A stretch of 64,000 nucleotides of DNA from Prorocentrum cordatum (GCA_963575745.1 CAUYUJ010015291.1:167139-231138); one strand, 5' to 3'; shown: positions 51,556 through 63,149, counted from the stretch's first letter. A program made the numbers and translations. Notes: a model not told the origin generated them from the sequence alone.

Positions 51556-51650
51556 GGCCCGCTACCTAAGGCCCCGCCTGCCCGCCGCGGCGGCCGACCT
51601 GGACGCCATCGCCGAGTACGACGCGCTGGACGAGGCTCGAAGCGCAGACG
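51556..51650 (+). other. Exon-like island after GTTGCCAG
   Basis: After the acceptor-like GTTGCCAG the frame reads ARYLRPRLPAAAADLDAIAE, YDALDEARSADE. GACGAG/GCTCG could be a GC donor. Helical, protein-like composition; family not recognised. Confidence 0.35.
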
Positions 51651-52816
51651 AGCGTTCAGAGATTCTCTTCTCGTCTCGATCCCAGTCAAGCATGACTCCA
51701 TGTGTCACTGCGCCGCTTGCTCCGACGCGCGCACTCTCGGCTTGGGGCGGGCGCCTCGGCCACCAGGGCAAACGCCGCCTCGGACGCAGGGCTTGCCGCG
51801 GTGCCGGCTTCGTCTACCTGGGGCGCGGGGCGCAGAGCTCGCCGTGGGTTTGCGGTGGTGTCGGCGTCGTCCACTTGGGCGCGTCGAGAACAAGCGGCGC
51901 GGCGACATGCAGTCAACGCGCATACTAAGGGTGCTCGACTTCCCAAGGATACCCTTGCATCCTTGCCTCTTCCGTCATCTTCGGCCCATCCTCAACCACT
52001 TTCGATGGCCAGCCCCGCTCGAAGAGCCTCGGCATGGGCGTCCAAGGCCCTTGCATCAGCCGCGCATCCTTACTACACGGGTTGACTGGAGTTGGGAGGT
52101 CGAGGCACGGCCATGTTCACCTTCGTGCAAATTTCAATTTTGTACCAGGGATCGTTGCCGTTGCCGTCCGGACCAGACATGTGGTCAGCATCGTGATCGT
52201 TTTCTTTTTCATTGTTTTGCCGATCGGCGCGCATCCCCCCCATCGAGTAGATCTTGGCTGTTTTTGGCGCCTGTTTCAAACAGGTCGAGTAAGCGTGGGG
52301 CCCCGCCTCCCCCCCCTGGTGGACACGCGAATCGATGTTTCGCGCAACTGTGCATTGGGTTTTCGGAGTGGCCTTCGGGAAAATAAGAAGGGGCTCCACG
52401 TCGCCGGATGCGTTGTAAAAAATCAGATCCCCAGGGGGTAACCAGTTGTTGTTGGATCCTCTCGAATTGCAAATCCTGAAGAATCCAATCGAATTCCATA
52501 TGGATTCTAATTGGATTCAGACTCCCCCGTAAGACCCCCCCATAAGTCTCCCCCATACGATTTCCCCACGGGATTCCGCCACGGGATTCCCCCGTACGAT
52601 CTCCCCATAGGGCTCACACATAGGATTCCCGCAAAGGCAGACTGCCGGCAAGGTCCCCTCAAGGATGCTGGAACTCTCAGGGGCGGTTTTCCGTACCCCA
52701 ACCCCAAGACAGTCCAAAAAGGGCCCCGAATCGCTGCACGATCGGTCCACGACGCCCAAGATGGCCTCCAGTCGGCCGAAGCCGCGCGCAGCACGTCTCA
52801 AGAGGCCACAAGGAGA
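51651..52816. other. No gene identified; one dispersed repeat and degenerate GATTCCCCC units
   Basis: 52186-52300 (GTGATCGTTTTCTTTTTCAT, TGTTTTGCCGATCGGYGCG, CCTGTTTCAAACAGG) is shared with 53727-53860. 52510-52645 holds degenerate units of GGGATTCCCCCGTACGAT type. No recognised coding sequence. Confidence 0.5.
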
Positions 52817-52838
52817 CCCGTAGCCACTTTGGCTCAAG
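52817..52838 (+). other. DinoSL relic (spliced-leader remnant)
   Basis: CCCGTAGCCACTTTGGCTC followed by AAG matches the 22-nt dinoflagellate spliced leader with two differences as I remember the consensus (first base, and a C within CATTTT). It lies 65 bp before the ATG of an intact frame. Spliced leaders are added only to mRNA, so a genomic copy in this position indicates reinsertion of a processed transcript. Confidence 0.8.
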
Positions 52839-52903
52839 CTGCCCGCATCCCTCCCGGCCCCAGCCCTTCCCCGCCAGCGCCCCGCGCTCTGCAACAGGCG
52901 ACC

Positions 52904-53227
52904 ATGGCGCGCTCGTCCTCGCCCCTGGCCGCCGTGGCGCTGTGCCTCGCGGGCGCTGCCGCGCTGCTTGCCCGCGCCCCCGCCTTCCTGCCCACCGCCC
53001 TCGGCGGCGCGGGCGCGGAGACCGCCGCCCACCCGCAGCAGCTGCGCCACGCCGCCGTGGGCGCTGCTCTCGGCCTGCCGCTGGCGGCGACAGCCGAGAC
53101 GCCGATCCCGGAGCCCGTGCTCGGCGTCGGGTTCCTGTCGGTGATCGTCGTGATCGTCCTCGTTGTCACCGGCCTGGTCGTGGCGCGCGGGCTGATCGCG
53201 GACGACGAGGAGGACAGCGGCCTCTGA
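52904..53227 (+). CDS. Small plastid-targeted single-span membrane protein (SL-tagged retrocopy)
   Basis: 107 codons from ATG 52904 to TGA 53225-53227, with no intron. Residues about 1-30 (MARSSSPLAAVALCLAGAAA then LLARAPAFLPTALGG) form a signal peptide with an F-L-P motif just after the hydrophobic core, as in dinoflagellate plastid leaders. An Ala-rich transit-like stretch follows to about residue 65 (AAVGAALGLPLAATAE). The mature part is short: TPIPEPVLGVGFLSVIVVIV then LVVTGLVVARGLIADDEEDS GL, a single transmembrane helix with an acidic C-terminus. It resembles in size and layout the small subunits of photosystems or of the cytochrome b6f complex that are nuclear-encoded in dinoflagellates, but I cannot match it to a named subunit. 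The SL relic 65 bp upstream indicates mRNA-derived insertion. The frame is intact, so it may be expressed. Confidence 0.75.
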   Translation: MARSSSPLAAVALCLAGAAALLARAPAFLPTALGGAGAETAAHPQQLRHAAVGAALGLPLAATAETPIPEPVLGVGFLSVIVVIVLVVTGLVVARGLIADDEEDSGL

Positions 53228-53354
53228 GACCGGCGGGAGGTGCACCGTGAGCGAGGGGAGCTCTCTAATCCCCCGCCTCTCGCGCCCGTCTCTTGCACCG
53301 CAACAGCGGCGGTCGAGAGTCGGCGGCGAGCGAGGGGGTGAGGTGAGAAGGAGA
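53228..53354. other. 3'-flank of the plastid gene
   Basis: GC-rich sequence without features. It probably includes the 3'-untranslated region. Confidence 0.5.
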
Positions 53355-53525
53355 AAAGGCCTTCTCAGAAGGCTCGGAAGCCCCCCGGCCTTCTGAGAAG
53401 TTGTCTCAGCCCTCCCCGAGGACACAGACAACTTCCCAGAAGGCGCGAGGGCTTCTGAGAAGTTCCGCCGCCTTCTTAGAAGGCCTTTTCCTTCTCACTT
53501 CCACCCCTTGCTCGCCGCCGAGAGA
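53355..53525. mobile_element. Foldback element M3, copy 2
   Basis: AAGGCCTTCTCAGAAGGCTC at the left pairs with GCCTTCTTAGAAGGCCTTTT at the right; CTTCTGAGAAG occurs twice inside. It ends CTCGCCGCCGAGAGAGGGG, as copy 3 does at 63490. Confidence 0.7.
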
Positions 53526-53726
53526 GGGGACTTGGGTCGACATCGAGCGCGGGCCCGCGCAGCGGCGGCGCAGCGACCACGGTGCCGCGCCCACAGCCCC
53601 AGTAGCGGTGCAAGCCGTCTTTTTGAAGCCATCCTTACGACAGTCTCTCGCCCGCGCGGTCGCGGTGGCGGGGGGCGGCCCGCGCGCGGCTTTTCTGTTC
53701 GCCGCGGGAGAAAACAAGAGGCCATC

Positions 53727-53860
53727 AAGTTGGTGATCGTTTTCTTAAGTATTGTTTTGCCGATCGGTGCGGGCCCTCGCTCCCTCTCCCCCTCCCCCAT
53801 GGAGTAGGTATGGGCTGTTTTGGGCGCCTGTTTCCAACAGGTGGAGTCTCTCCCATCGGA
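53727..53860 (+). repeat. Dispersed repeat with TGTTTTGCCGATCGG
   Basis: Collinear with 52186-52300: GTGATCGTTTTCTTAAGTAT, TGTTTTGCCGATCGGTGCG, TGGGCTGTTTTGGGCGCC, TGTTTCCAACAGG. It ends about 75 bp before the leader of element D. Confidence 0.65.
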
Positions 53861-53937
53861 CGCACTGTTGCAGACAGTCGCATTAAGCAGAGGTCCGGAG
53901 CCAGTCCCCCCCACTCTCGCCCAATGTCGAAACGCCA

Positions 53938-55965
<2,028 letters not shown>

Positions 55966-56039
55966 TCCCAGGAGACTTCCAAGAGGGCCCCAATAGCCGA
56001 TAGGTTAAAATTATTTGTTTCCATAAGTTTTTACATGGT

Positions 56040-56370
56040 TTGGGGCTCCCCGCTTAGCTTCCGGCGCTCCAAGACGTCCCAGGAGGCCCCGAAGACCGCC
56101 CCAAGACGGCCCCAAGATGGCCCAAGAGGCGCCCTAGATGTCCCAAGAGCAAACGGGGAACAAGCCTTCCGCCCCAAGAGGCGCCCAGGAGGCCCCAAGA
56201 AAGAGGCTCCCAGGAGGCCCCCACGAGGCCGCCAGAGGCCCCCAATAGGTTATGGGTTAGACCCCTTGACAGCCCCCCAAAGGCTTCAGAACTACCTCCA
56301 TGGGGGCCCCGACAGGCCACGACAAGATCCCGACAAACATCCAAAAGGCCTCAGGCCCACCACCCAGGCA
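56040..56370 (+). repeat. Degenerate CCCCAAGAGGCC-type repeats
   Basis: Irregular GGCCCCAAGA / AGGCGCCCAGGAGG units resembling 15490-16130. The frame that continues from element D through this stretch (to 56418) is not taken as a gene. Confidence 0.55.
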
Positions 56371-56786
56371 AGTTTGCGGGATGGGTCGAAGGCCATTCGA
56401 TATGGGCCGGCGGAATGAGCGAAGCGATTCAATTCGGCGGGCCCCCCTGCGGGCCCTCGCCGTGTTCGCATTCGAAAAAGGAGGAGAGATGATGGAGGAT
56501 GATGGAGGAGAGTGAGAAGCATGCACAAGGCGTGCTAGGAGAGGCTTCGCGGATTTCGCCGGCCTCCCCACCGCATTCCGCTGGCCTCAAGACGGCCGAG
56601 TCCGTACAACCCTCCTGGGGACCCGTAGAAGTACAAGTGAAACGTGCTCACAGCGCTAGGCCCACGCGCGTGACAACTCCTGGGACACGTGAAAACATCA
56701 GTGAGATACGCCCTCAGGACTGCGAAATCCTCGTTCTGGCGCACCCCTCACGCATTTCCTGTCTGACAGGCCAGTGCGGCGCCGCC
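56371..56786. other. No gene identified
   Basis: Mixed sequence. GCGCACCCCTCACGCATTTC then CTGTCTGACAGG at about 56739-56770 resembles GGCACCCCTCAGGCATTTCC, TGCTTGACAG at 58001-58030. Confidence 0.4.
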
Positions 56787-56893
56787 GAGGAGGAGGAGGA
56801 GGAGGAGGAGGAGGATGAGGAGGAGGAGGAGGAGGAGGAGGAGGAGAAGTATGGGCAGGAGGAGGAGGAGGAGGAGGAGGAGGAGGAGGAGGA
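56787..56893 (+). repeat. (GGA)n microsatellite
   Basis: GGA tract broken once by AAGTATGGGCA. Confidence 0.92.
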
Positions 56894-56894
56894 G

Positions 56895-57600
56895 CCTCTA
56901 GATGGCATCTTGCGGCGCTCTTGGGGCCAAGAAAGGGTTGTCGTCAAGATGCTTCTTTGGGCGGCCTCTTGGGGTCTCTCGAGAGGCCTCTCGGGTGCGC
57001 TTGGGATGCATGTGTGGGACCTCCTGGGGCCTCTTGGGGGCCTCTCTCGGGCGTCTTCGGGCCTCTTGGGACTGCTTGGGATACTCCTGGGGCCTCTCGG
57101 GGCCTCGTGGGTTCCTCTTGGGGCCTCTTGGGGGCCGCTCGGGGGCCTCTTCTGTGCCTCTTCGGTGCCTCTTGGGGGCATCTGGGGGGAGTGGAGGGGC
57201 ATTTTGGGGGCTCGATGATGGCCTATTTGCGCTTCTTAAGCATTTTAGGGGCCTCTTGGGGTATCTCGGGGCCCTCTCGGAAGCCTCATGGGTCGTCTTG
57301 TGGTGATTTGGGGTGCCTCTCTGGCCGTCTCGGACGCAGAAGTGGGATATGCAACAAATGCACGTCTGCCGCAGGGAATGGAAGCATTTTTGCTGCTCGA
57401 GGCTATCCTGAGAGGACTCGTGGGAACCTCCTGGGCCGTTTTGAAGCCATCTTGTTCCCTCTTGGAACGCTCTTGGACCGTCTTCGGGTCCTCCTGCACT
57501 GCATCTCTCATGTCATGGGCCGTCTTGGGGGCATCTGAGGCCGTCTTGGAGGCTTCTTGAGCCGTCTTGAGGCCTCCGGGGGCGCTCTGGGAAGCCCCGA
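56895..57600 (-). repeat. Degenerate GGCCTCTTGGGGC repeats, inverted orientation
   Basis: Reiterated GGCCTCTTGGGGGCCTC / GCCTCTCGGG words to about 57310 and GGCCGTCTTGG words to 57600: the reverse complement of the type at 15490-16130. Open frames on both strands are not supported. Confidence 0.6.
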
Positions 57601-57629
57601 GGTCGGCGCCGAGGATCAAATCCATGTCT

Positions 57630-57810
57630 GAGTACGGTCGGACCGAGGTATATCATCGAGGTAGGTTCGAGAAGGGTGCCCTAATCTTCTTCGTGTTTGT
57701 TGGATGTTCTTGTGCATGCAAGGGAGGGTACCCTAGGATATTCTGTGATGTTGGCCGGCGGAAGGTCTCATGTCCTTGACGGATGCTCTTCTGTCCTAGG
57801 TCCGACTCTT
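57630..57810 (+). repeat. About 190-bp dispersed repeat, second copy of 1309-1500
   Basis: TACGGTCGGACCGAGGTATA, CGAGGTAGGTTCGAGAAGGG, GGCCGGCGGAAGGTCTC and TTCTGTCCTAGGT align in order with the first copy. Confidence 0.7.
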
Positions 57811-57985
57811 GCCGGGGACTTGCCGGAGATCCACTTCGCCCAGGGACCAGGGGCGGCCTCGCGCGCGCGAGCTGGAACTATTATCCAAACCTGTTGCTGG
57901 AGATCCTAGCACCCCTTTGGCCCGTTGGGCCGGCGAAGTTTGCGACACGAGAAAAATACGAGTGATACTTCCCTCTCATGGCTAT

Positions 57986-58033
57986 GAAACTGTCATGTCG
58001 GGCACCCCTCAGGCATTTCCTGCTTGACAGTTT
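57986..58033. repeat. Short hairpin AAACTGTCA / TGACAGTTT
   Basis: A 9-bp perfect stem enclosing GGCACCCCTCAGGCATTTCC. The loop word is related to 56739-56770. It lies about 150 bp before the SL relic. Confidence 0.6.
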
Positions 58034-58181
58034 GTTGGGACAAATGAACATACGAGTGGTTAGCCCTTCCGTTTGAATGGAGGGCCCGAATTCGGCACAC
58101 CCTTCACGCACTTCGTCAATGTTGTGCGCTCAGCTGGCTCCCGAGACGGTTCTTTGGCGCCTCAATTCGGCACGCCCATCA

Positions 58182-58203
58182 TCCGTAGTCATTTTGGCTC
58201 AAG
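58182..58203 (+). other. DinoSL relic before the kinase gene
   Basis: TCCGTAGTCATTTTGGCTC followed by AAG matches the dinoflagellate spliced leader at all but one position (T for C in TAGCCA) as I remember the consensus. The kinase ATG follows only 5 nt later (58209). It marks reinsertion of a trans-spliced mRNA. Confidence 0.85.
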
Positions 58204-58208
58204 CCCGC

Positions 58209-60329
58209 ATGGGCTCGAGGAATCGTCCGATGGTTCTGCGTTCAGCTGCCAGCGGCAGCCGTATGGACTCGATCGCCCGGCTCGCGAGGCGGAAGTGTCA
58301 GGGCGATCAGAAAAGCGGTCTCCGATGGGCTTCTTTGGCGTTTACCGATGTTGGCCAAGAAACAGGCTTCGTCAAGGCTCGCAACCCTAGATTGATACAG
58401 AATATGCGCATCTGTTGTCTGGTCACTGGAGTTGGCTTAACCGCCGAGCTGATCATGTTCAAAGTGTGGGATTTGAGCCCCGACCGTTACCAGTCGGAGG
58501 AACAGATGAAGATCAACCAGCTATCCAACCTTAGCTTTACCATGTTGTGGGTCTACAACATGGTAGTTTGGACATCCACGCTTTCTTGCTTCACCCGAAG
58601 AATCCCGCCGCCTGTGCTAGAGATAATTTACACGCTGTCCATCTCCGTGGGCATGGTGGCCTTTGTGCTGGCCACGCCACACTATGCTGGCCGTCTGTTG
58701 GGCCTCGACACGAAGACGCACCTGGAGCCCCGCCAGCTCACCGACACGTTTGTCGTCCTCGGGCTGGACGCGTTGGTCACCTCGACGCACATCGTGCTCC
58801 CCATCCGCTACCATCTCATGCTGTGCGTGCAGGTGTGCAGCATCCTCTGCTACGCGATACCGGCCATGGTCCTCGGCAGCGCCCACCCAGGGAACTTCCC
58901 GCACACGATGGTGGCTTTCTCGATGCTGATATTCGTGACCGCCCTCGGGAAGCGCAGCCTGGACAGGGAGGAGAGGATACACTACCTGGCGCTGATCCGG
59001 GAGAAGTGCTTGAGATTCGAGTCGGAGTTCCAGCTGGCCACGTACAAGGACAAGCACAAGGCACAGAAGATGAAGCAGAAAGCGCCCGACGACGCGGAGT
59101 CGGATAACCAGTCGATGTCTGCGACGTCCTTCGGGATTGGCAGCTCAAGGCTAACCTTCAAAGCGCTCGTCGAGCTGGGATTGAGGGAGCAGTGGCTCAT
59201 CGATGAGCAGGAGGTGCAGCTGCCTAGCGCAAGTAACGCACGACCACTGGGCGAAGGGGGCTTCGGCATCGTGGTGCGGGGCCGGTACCATGGAGCCAAT
59301 GTCGCACTCAAGGCGCCCAAGACAATCTTGCAGGGCAGAACGCAAGAAGTCTTCCTTGAAGCATCCTGCAACGAACTGAGGATATTGAGACGCCTGCGGC
59401 ACCCCAACATCGTTGCGCTGTACGGGGCGGTGTTGACTTCTGGAGTCGAGGGCGTCCAGGTGTGCCTTGTCCTTGAGCTGATCAAGGGGGAATCCCTCAA
59501 GATGTTCATGACGCGCATCGTGGAGAGGGAGGAGCTTGCGCACCCCAGCTTTATCGCGCTGCGCATCAGAGTCCTGATGCACGTTGCTGCGGCGCTGTGC
59601 TACCTCCACTCGCGACAGCCAGTCGTCGTGCACGGCGACATCAAGAACACCAACATCTTCGTGCAGCAGCTGGGCGATTGTTCGATGCAGGCAAAGCTCC
59701 TCGACTTCGGCCTCTCCCGCCTCGTCAAGGGCAAGGGAGGCGATCGCCCCATGGGCGGCACCCTGCGGTGGGTGGCGCCCGAGGTCCTGTCGGGCCGCCA
59801 CGCCCCGGCGGCCGCGACGGACATGTTCTCGTTCGGCCGCCTCGTCTTCTACGTCTCCAGCGGCCATGTGCCCTTCTCGGGGGTGGCGGACAGGCAGCTG
59901 CGCAAGTTCCTGCTCCGCTCCCCCCCCATGCGCTGGCCGCCGGCCTTCGAGGCGGGCCTCCTGAACCGCTGCCGGCCCCTCGCGGAGGAGTGCACGCGCC
60001 CGAGGCCCGAGCTCCGCCCCAGCGTCAAGGAGGTCTTCCCGATCCTCCTGGGCATGGAGGGTCAGACCGCCCCGGCCAGGCCCTCGGGCGGCTCCTCCGG
60101 CGAGGAGTCGGCACCGACGCCGCCACAGGGGCACGCGCCGCCGGTCTTCGGCGTCTTCGCCTTCGAGTCGGAGCACGCGTTCTCTTCCATGACCATGAGG
60201 AGCACCCCCTCCACGCAGCTCGCCGCGGTGCCCGAATCCGCCGTCGTGATTCCCTCCAGCCCCGCGGACACGGGGCTGGTACAGGGCGAGCGGCTGGTTC
60301 ACAGCTCGTACCTCCCCAACCCCCCATGA
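58209..60329 (+). CDS. Multi-pass membrane protein kinase, TKL-like (SL-tagged retrocopy)
   Basis: 706 codons from ATG 58209, the first ATG after the SL relic; the frame is open 44 codons further upstream, but that part would precede the leader. Residues 66-247 hold five to six hydrophobic segments (about 66-84, 108-127, 136-157, 179-198, 202-223, 231-247), then a charged helical linker (about 250-300). The kinase domain spans about 347-612: glycine loop LGEGGFGIV (347-355), VALK with catalytic Lys368, HGDIKNTN (475-482; Gly replaces the Arg of HRD, Asp477 kept), DFGLS (Asp499), WVAPE (Glu525), DMFSFG. All catalytic residues are present, so activity is plausible. The layout, transmembrane bundle then kinase, fits a Ser/Thr kinase of tyrosine-kinase-like type, probably sensing or signalling at a membrane. 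No intron over 2.1 kb, with the SL, supports a retrocopy. The C-terminal tail (about 613-706) is Pro/Ser-rich. A conserved-looking continuation lies in another frame (next entry). Confidence 0.85.
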   Translation: MGSRNRPMVLRSAASGSRMDSIARLARRKCQGDQKSGLRWASLAFTDVGQETGFVKARNPRLIQNMRICCLVTGVGLTAELIMFKVWDLSPDRYQSEEQMKINQLSNLSFTMLWVYNMVVWTSTLSCFTRRIPPPVLEIIYTLSISVGMVAFVLATPHYAGRLLGLDTKTHLEPRQLTDTFVVLGLDALVTSTHIVLPIRYHLMLCVQVCSILCYAIPAMVLGSAHPGNFPHTMVAFSMLIFVTALGKRSLDREERIHYLALIREKCLRFESEFQLATYKDKHKAQKMKQKAPDDAESDNQSMSATSFGIGSSRLTFKALVELGLREQWLIDEQEVQLPSASNARPLGEGGFGIVVRGRYHGANVALKAPKTILQGRTQEVFLEASCNELRILRRLRHPNIVALYGAVLTSGVEGVQVCLVLELIKGESLKMFMTRIVEREELAHPSFIALRIRVLMHVAAALCYLHSRQPVVVHGDIKNTNIFVQQLGDCSMQAKLLDFGLSRLVKGKGGDRPMGGTLRWVAPEVLSGRHAPAAATDMFSFGRLVFYVSSGHVPFSGVADRQLRKFLLRSPPMRWPPAFEAGLLNRCRPLAEECTRPRPELRPSVKEVFPILLGMEGQTAPARPSGGSSGEESAPTPPQGHAPPVFGVFAFESEHAFSSMTMRSTPSTQLAAVPESAVVIPSSPADTGLVQGERLVHSSYLPNPP

Positions 60330-60582
60330 GACGTTGCTGAAGGCTGCCGGCTTCGTGCTGATGCAGTCCAACCACGGCGTCGACGTCAGCGAGGGGTGCT
60401 GCTGGATGCACGCTGGTCTTCGGAGGCTGAGGATAGTATGCAGTGAGATGCAGGAGATGCCGTGCGACGGCTGGGACGTGCCCGTCAGTGGCCAGTGCAA
60501 AGATTGTCGACTCCTGTGCATCGACGGTGGTGCAAAGATGGGTGCCTGCAACTTTTGCGGGGGTGCATATCAGATCCCCTGA
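60328..60582 (+). pseudogene. Frame-shifted C-terminal Cys-rich module of the kinase
   Basis: Directly after the kinase stop (TGA 60327-60329) the overlapping frame reads ETLLKAAGFVLMQSNHGVDV, SEGCCWMHAGLRRLRIVCSE, MQEMPCDGWDVPVSGQCKDC, RLLCIDGGAKMGACNFCGG, with paired Cys (Cys-x2-Cys twice) suggesting a small metal-binding module. I associate such a tail with other dinoflagellate kinases of this type. This frame has a TGA at 60247-60249, so the join must lie between there and 60329. The run of six C at 60320-60325 is the likeliest spot; one base fewer would connect the frames. Either a real frameshift that shortens the kinase or a sequencing error. Confidence 0.6.
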
Positions 60583-62228
60583 CTGCCGAGGCTCGCCCTT
60601 TGGACTTGCATCGGAACTAAAGTGAGCAGCCCTCGGTGCCCAGGCGACATGTTGAGCGCCCATCGTCTTGCGTTCACAATGGGCGACGAAGTTCGAGCAT
60701 TGCGAGTTTGTCTGCAGCTTAGACTTCGTGGACCACACACCCGTCCAGTTCTTTTAACACGCTGGTGGCCATGCGCTGGTCAGCTGTCTCGGTTGACCTC
60801 TCTGTACAGAGCCGTTTCATGCATCCAGTTATTGTGACCTTGCGCAGCCTGGCCAGGGTGGCGAGTGCTGCTGCTTTCTTTCGTCGAAGTCAGGCAAGAA
60901 AGCCAGCCTCCTCAATTGGTGGCCATGGGGCCATTCTCTGCATCACGACGATGTGACGCATCGCTTGCCACACCAGAGGCCCCCTTTGTCTGGGCCTCCA
61001 GTGCCACTTCACACGATTTCTTCACAGGGCATGGAGTGCGTGAACGAATCATCCGTTGTCGTGTTTCGAGCGTCGCTCTGTGTTACAATTGCGTCAGCAG
61101 GGCGTTTCTGATCTGTTTTCGGACATCTCTTGTGGCAGCTGTTACGTCTGCTGAGACCTGTCCCATTCCTTAGGTGCGCATGGGACATGGTGCAGCCCAG
61201 TGCTAGTTTTGGAGTTCAGCACAACCTCCTTGCGCGCCAATGCCCTCCAGCCCATACATCATCTTCCTTTCCCTGGTCTCTCCTCCCCTGCTCGCTCACC
61301 GATCGGTTTTCCTCAGTGAGCCGCAGGCACCGACTGGGTGCCCTACGTCAGGGCCTCACGGCAACCATCACTCCGAAGACGCGCGCGCACGGGGAGAGGA
61401 CGCGGCACGGCTGTGTGACTGAGCTGGCAGGCGGCCACCCTAGCGTCAGCCGAGGCGGTGTTGTCCCCCGACGCGGTCTCCGTTCTGAAAGTTGCCGCAG
61501 GCCGCTGTCCTCTTCTGCCGTCTCATGGTACGGCGGTGGCAGCGGTGAGCGCTTGCGGCCTCGCCCCTGGCATTGGCCACAGGTCGCCGCGAATGGCACA
61601 GACTGGTGCTGATCGGTGCAGAGTCTGCGATGGATTTCTGAGGGCGTCTGAACGTCAGGGCCCGGCTGACTTTCCGAGCACGACACGTCTTGCACCGTTG
61701 CCTTCTTGGCGATTCCACCCAGACTATACAGGGTGTTAGGCGCAGGCGACCCTTGCTCTGCTGCATCCTGCAATATGGCGGTCCTGTCGATGTCTCCGAG
61801 AAGGCTCGGGGGAAGAAAAAAAACGGCACACCCATCACGCACGTCGTGCCTCATGGACCCCCCAAAATGATTTTGGTGGCTCCGAAGACCGCCTAATCTT
61901 CCAAGGGGTGCAGATACGCCTTTAAGAAACATTGCAACGATTGGTATCGATCTCCCTCGAGGCAGTATCCCGAACACCCACTGACTGCTGTGTGCAAGCT
62001 TCCCCCTGAAGGCCCGCCGTGACTCCCGCTCAAGTCTCGGGCGAAACGGCTGCCGGACCGCGCGATCTCGGGAGGCGGTCCTGGGCTCCCTCTAGCGAAA
62101 CCCTGTGTGTGGAACCCACCATCGAAAACGCAACTCGAGGAATTATTTTTGCAGAGTCCTCCAGCGAAACCCTCTGTGCAGAGTCCCTGGGGGACTCTGC
62201 CGTGTAGAAGACCCTCCTTAGCGAAACG
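60583..62228. other. No gene identified downstream of the kinase
   Basis: Lower-GC unique DNA, at first probably 3'-untranslated sequence of the retrocopy. Frames up to 209 codons (minus strand 61348-61977) have no recognised motif. GGCACACCCATCACGCACGT at about 61831 resembles GGCACACCCTTCACGCACTT at 58093. Confidence 0.4.
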
Positions 62229-62322
62229 CTACTCGGGAAAAGGGCACCGATGCCGCTGGCCACTTCTCGTCGCCGCGGCGGGATTCGCCTCGAAGTTCTG
62301 GTCGGCACGCGCCCCTTGAGAG
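62229..62322. mobile_element. MITE-like element M2, copy 5 (partial)
   Basis: Keeps CTTCTCGTCGCCGCGGCGGG, ATTCGCCTCGAAGTTCTGGTC and CGCGCCCCTTGAGAGG. Both terminal inverted repeats are degraded. Confidence 0.5.
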
Positions 62323-62389
62323 GGCGAGCGGGTCGCGGATTGGGTCTTCTTGTCCCCCCAGCAGCGCGTGGACATGGGCTTCGGAGGCC

Positions 62390-62515
62390 CGCGCGGACCT
62401 CTCGGGCCAGCGGTGAGATGTAGACTCTGGCGGCACCTCCGGCGCGCTCCGCTCGCGCCAGGGAAGGGGACGGGGTCCAGCGCCGATCCAAGAAGTCCGC
62501 GGGGACTGCGGAGGC
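62390..62515. mobile_element. MITE-like palindromic element M1, copy 5
   Basis: TCGGAGGCCCGCGCGGACCT at the left; CAGCGCCGATCCAAGAAGTC then CGCGGGGACTGCGGAGG at the right. The interior CCTCCGGCGCGCTCCGCTCG follows copies 2 and 3. Left arm diverged. Confidence 0.65.
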
Positions 62516-62829
62516 AGGCTCATGCTCGTGCTCAGGTCGGGCATGTCCTCCTACAGGCGAATTTTGGATGACAAATACAAGATAGTCGAACAATTGTCAT
62601 AATTAGTCAAAGAAGCACGACAAATCGTCACCATACGATTTTCCTAACTACCCTTGAGTATTCCACAGAGTGACATACCCGACTCGAGTTGATGCAGTTC
62701 CCTAAACAGCTCGTCTGCAAGCGCCGGGTGACGGAGCCCAGGCCCCCGAAAGCGGTGGCCCGTTGTGGTCTCTCACCGTGGCTGTGTCAAGCTGTTCTGG
62801 GCCCTTTGCCACAGGGATGCTTGTTTTTT
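62516..62829. other. No gene seen
   Basis: AT-richer unique DNA; nothing recognised. Confidence 0.4.
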
Positions 62830-62930
62830 GAGTGTTCCTCTAGAGGTCCTTGTCTGCGAGGAGTTCGGCGACTTCCTGTGCTCCGCCGTGCTCGTGCTCG
62901 AGGCCCGGCGGCAAGCCCGGGGGGGAAGTG
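62830..62930 (+). other. Exon-like island, EEFGDFLCSAVLVLEARRQA
   Basis: The frame reads VPLEVLVCEEFGDFLCSAVL then VLEARRQARGG. It has protein-like composition and lies about 570 bp upstream of the oxidoreductase exon on the same strand, so it could be an earlier exon of that gene. That link is a guess. Confidence 0.3.
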
Positions 62931-62977
62931 AGAGGGGGCGGACCTTCTCCTCGATTGCACGTAAGTCAGGCGATCGC

Positions 62978-63105
62978 AACCATGGATCAAGGGGGTGCGT
63001 ATTAGCGACGGGTCCCGTTTCCATACGAAATCGCGGATGTCCGCCTCCGAATGAGGCGGCACCGGCCGCGTTTTGAGGAGGGCACCTCCCCCGATCCATG
63101 TTTGC
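62978..63105 (+). repeat. Dispersed repeat with CATGGAT...GACGGGTCCCGTTTCC
   Basis: Collinear with 4348-4480. Confidence 0.55.
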
Positions 63106-63149
63106 GCGCCCCCGAACAAGAGTGGTCCTTCGCTGGAGTGACCCCCGAT

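Noticed and set aside
58077-58208. Upstream 44-codon extension of the kinase frame
   Set aside because: It precedes and includes the spliced-leader relic, so in the source mRNA it would not have been transcribed sequence of this gene.
60025-60738. 237-aa minus-strand ORF opposite the kinase 3' end
   Set aside because: It is the antisense shadow of GC-rich kinase codons.
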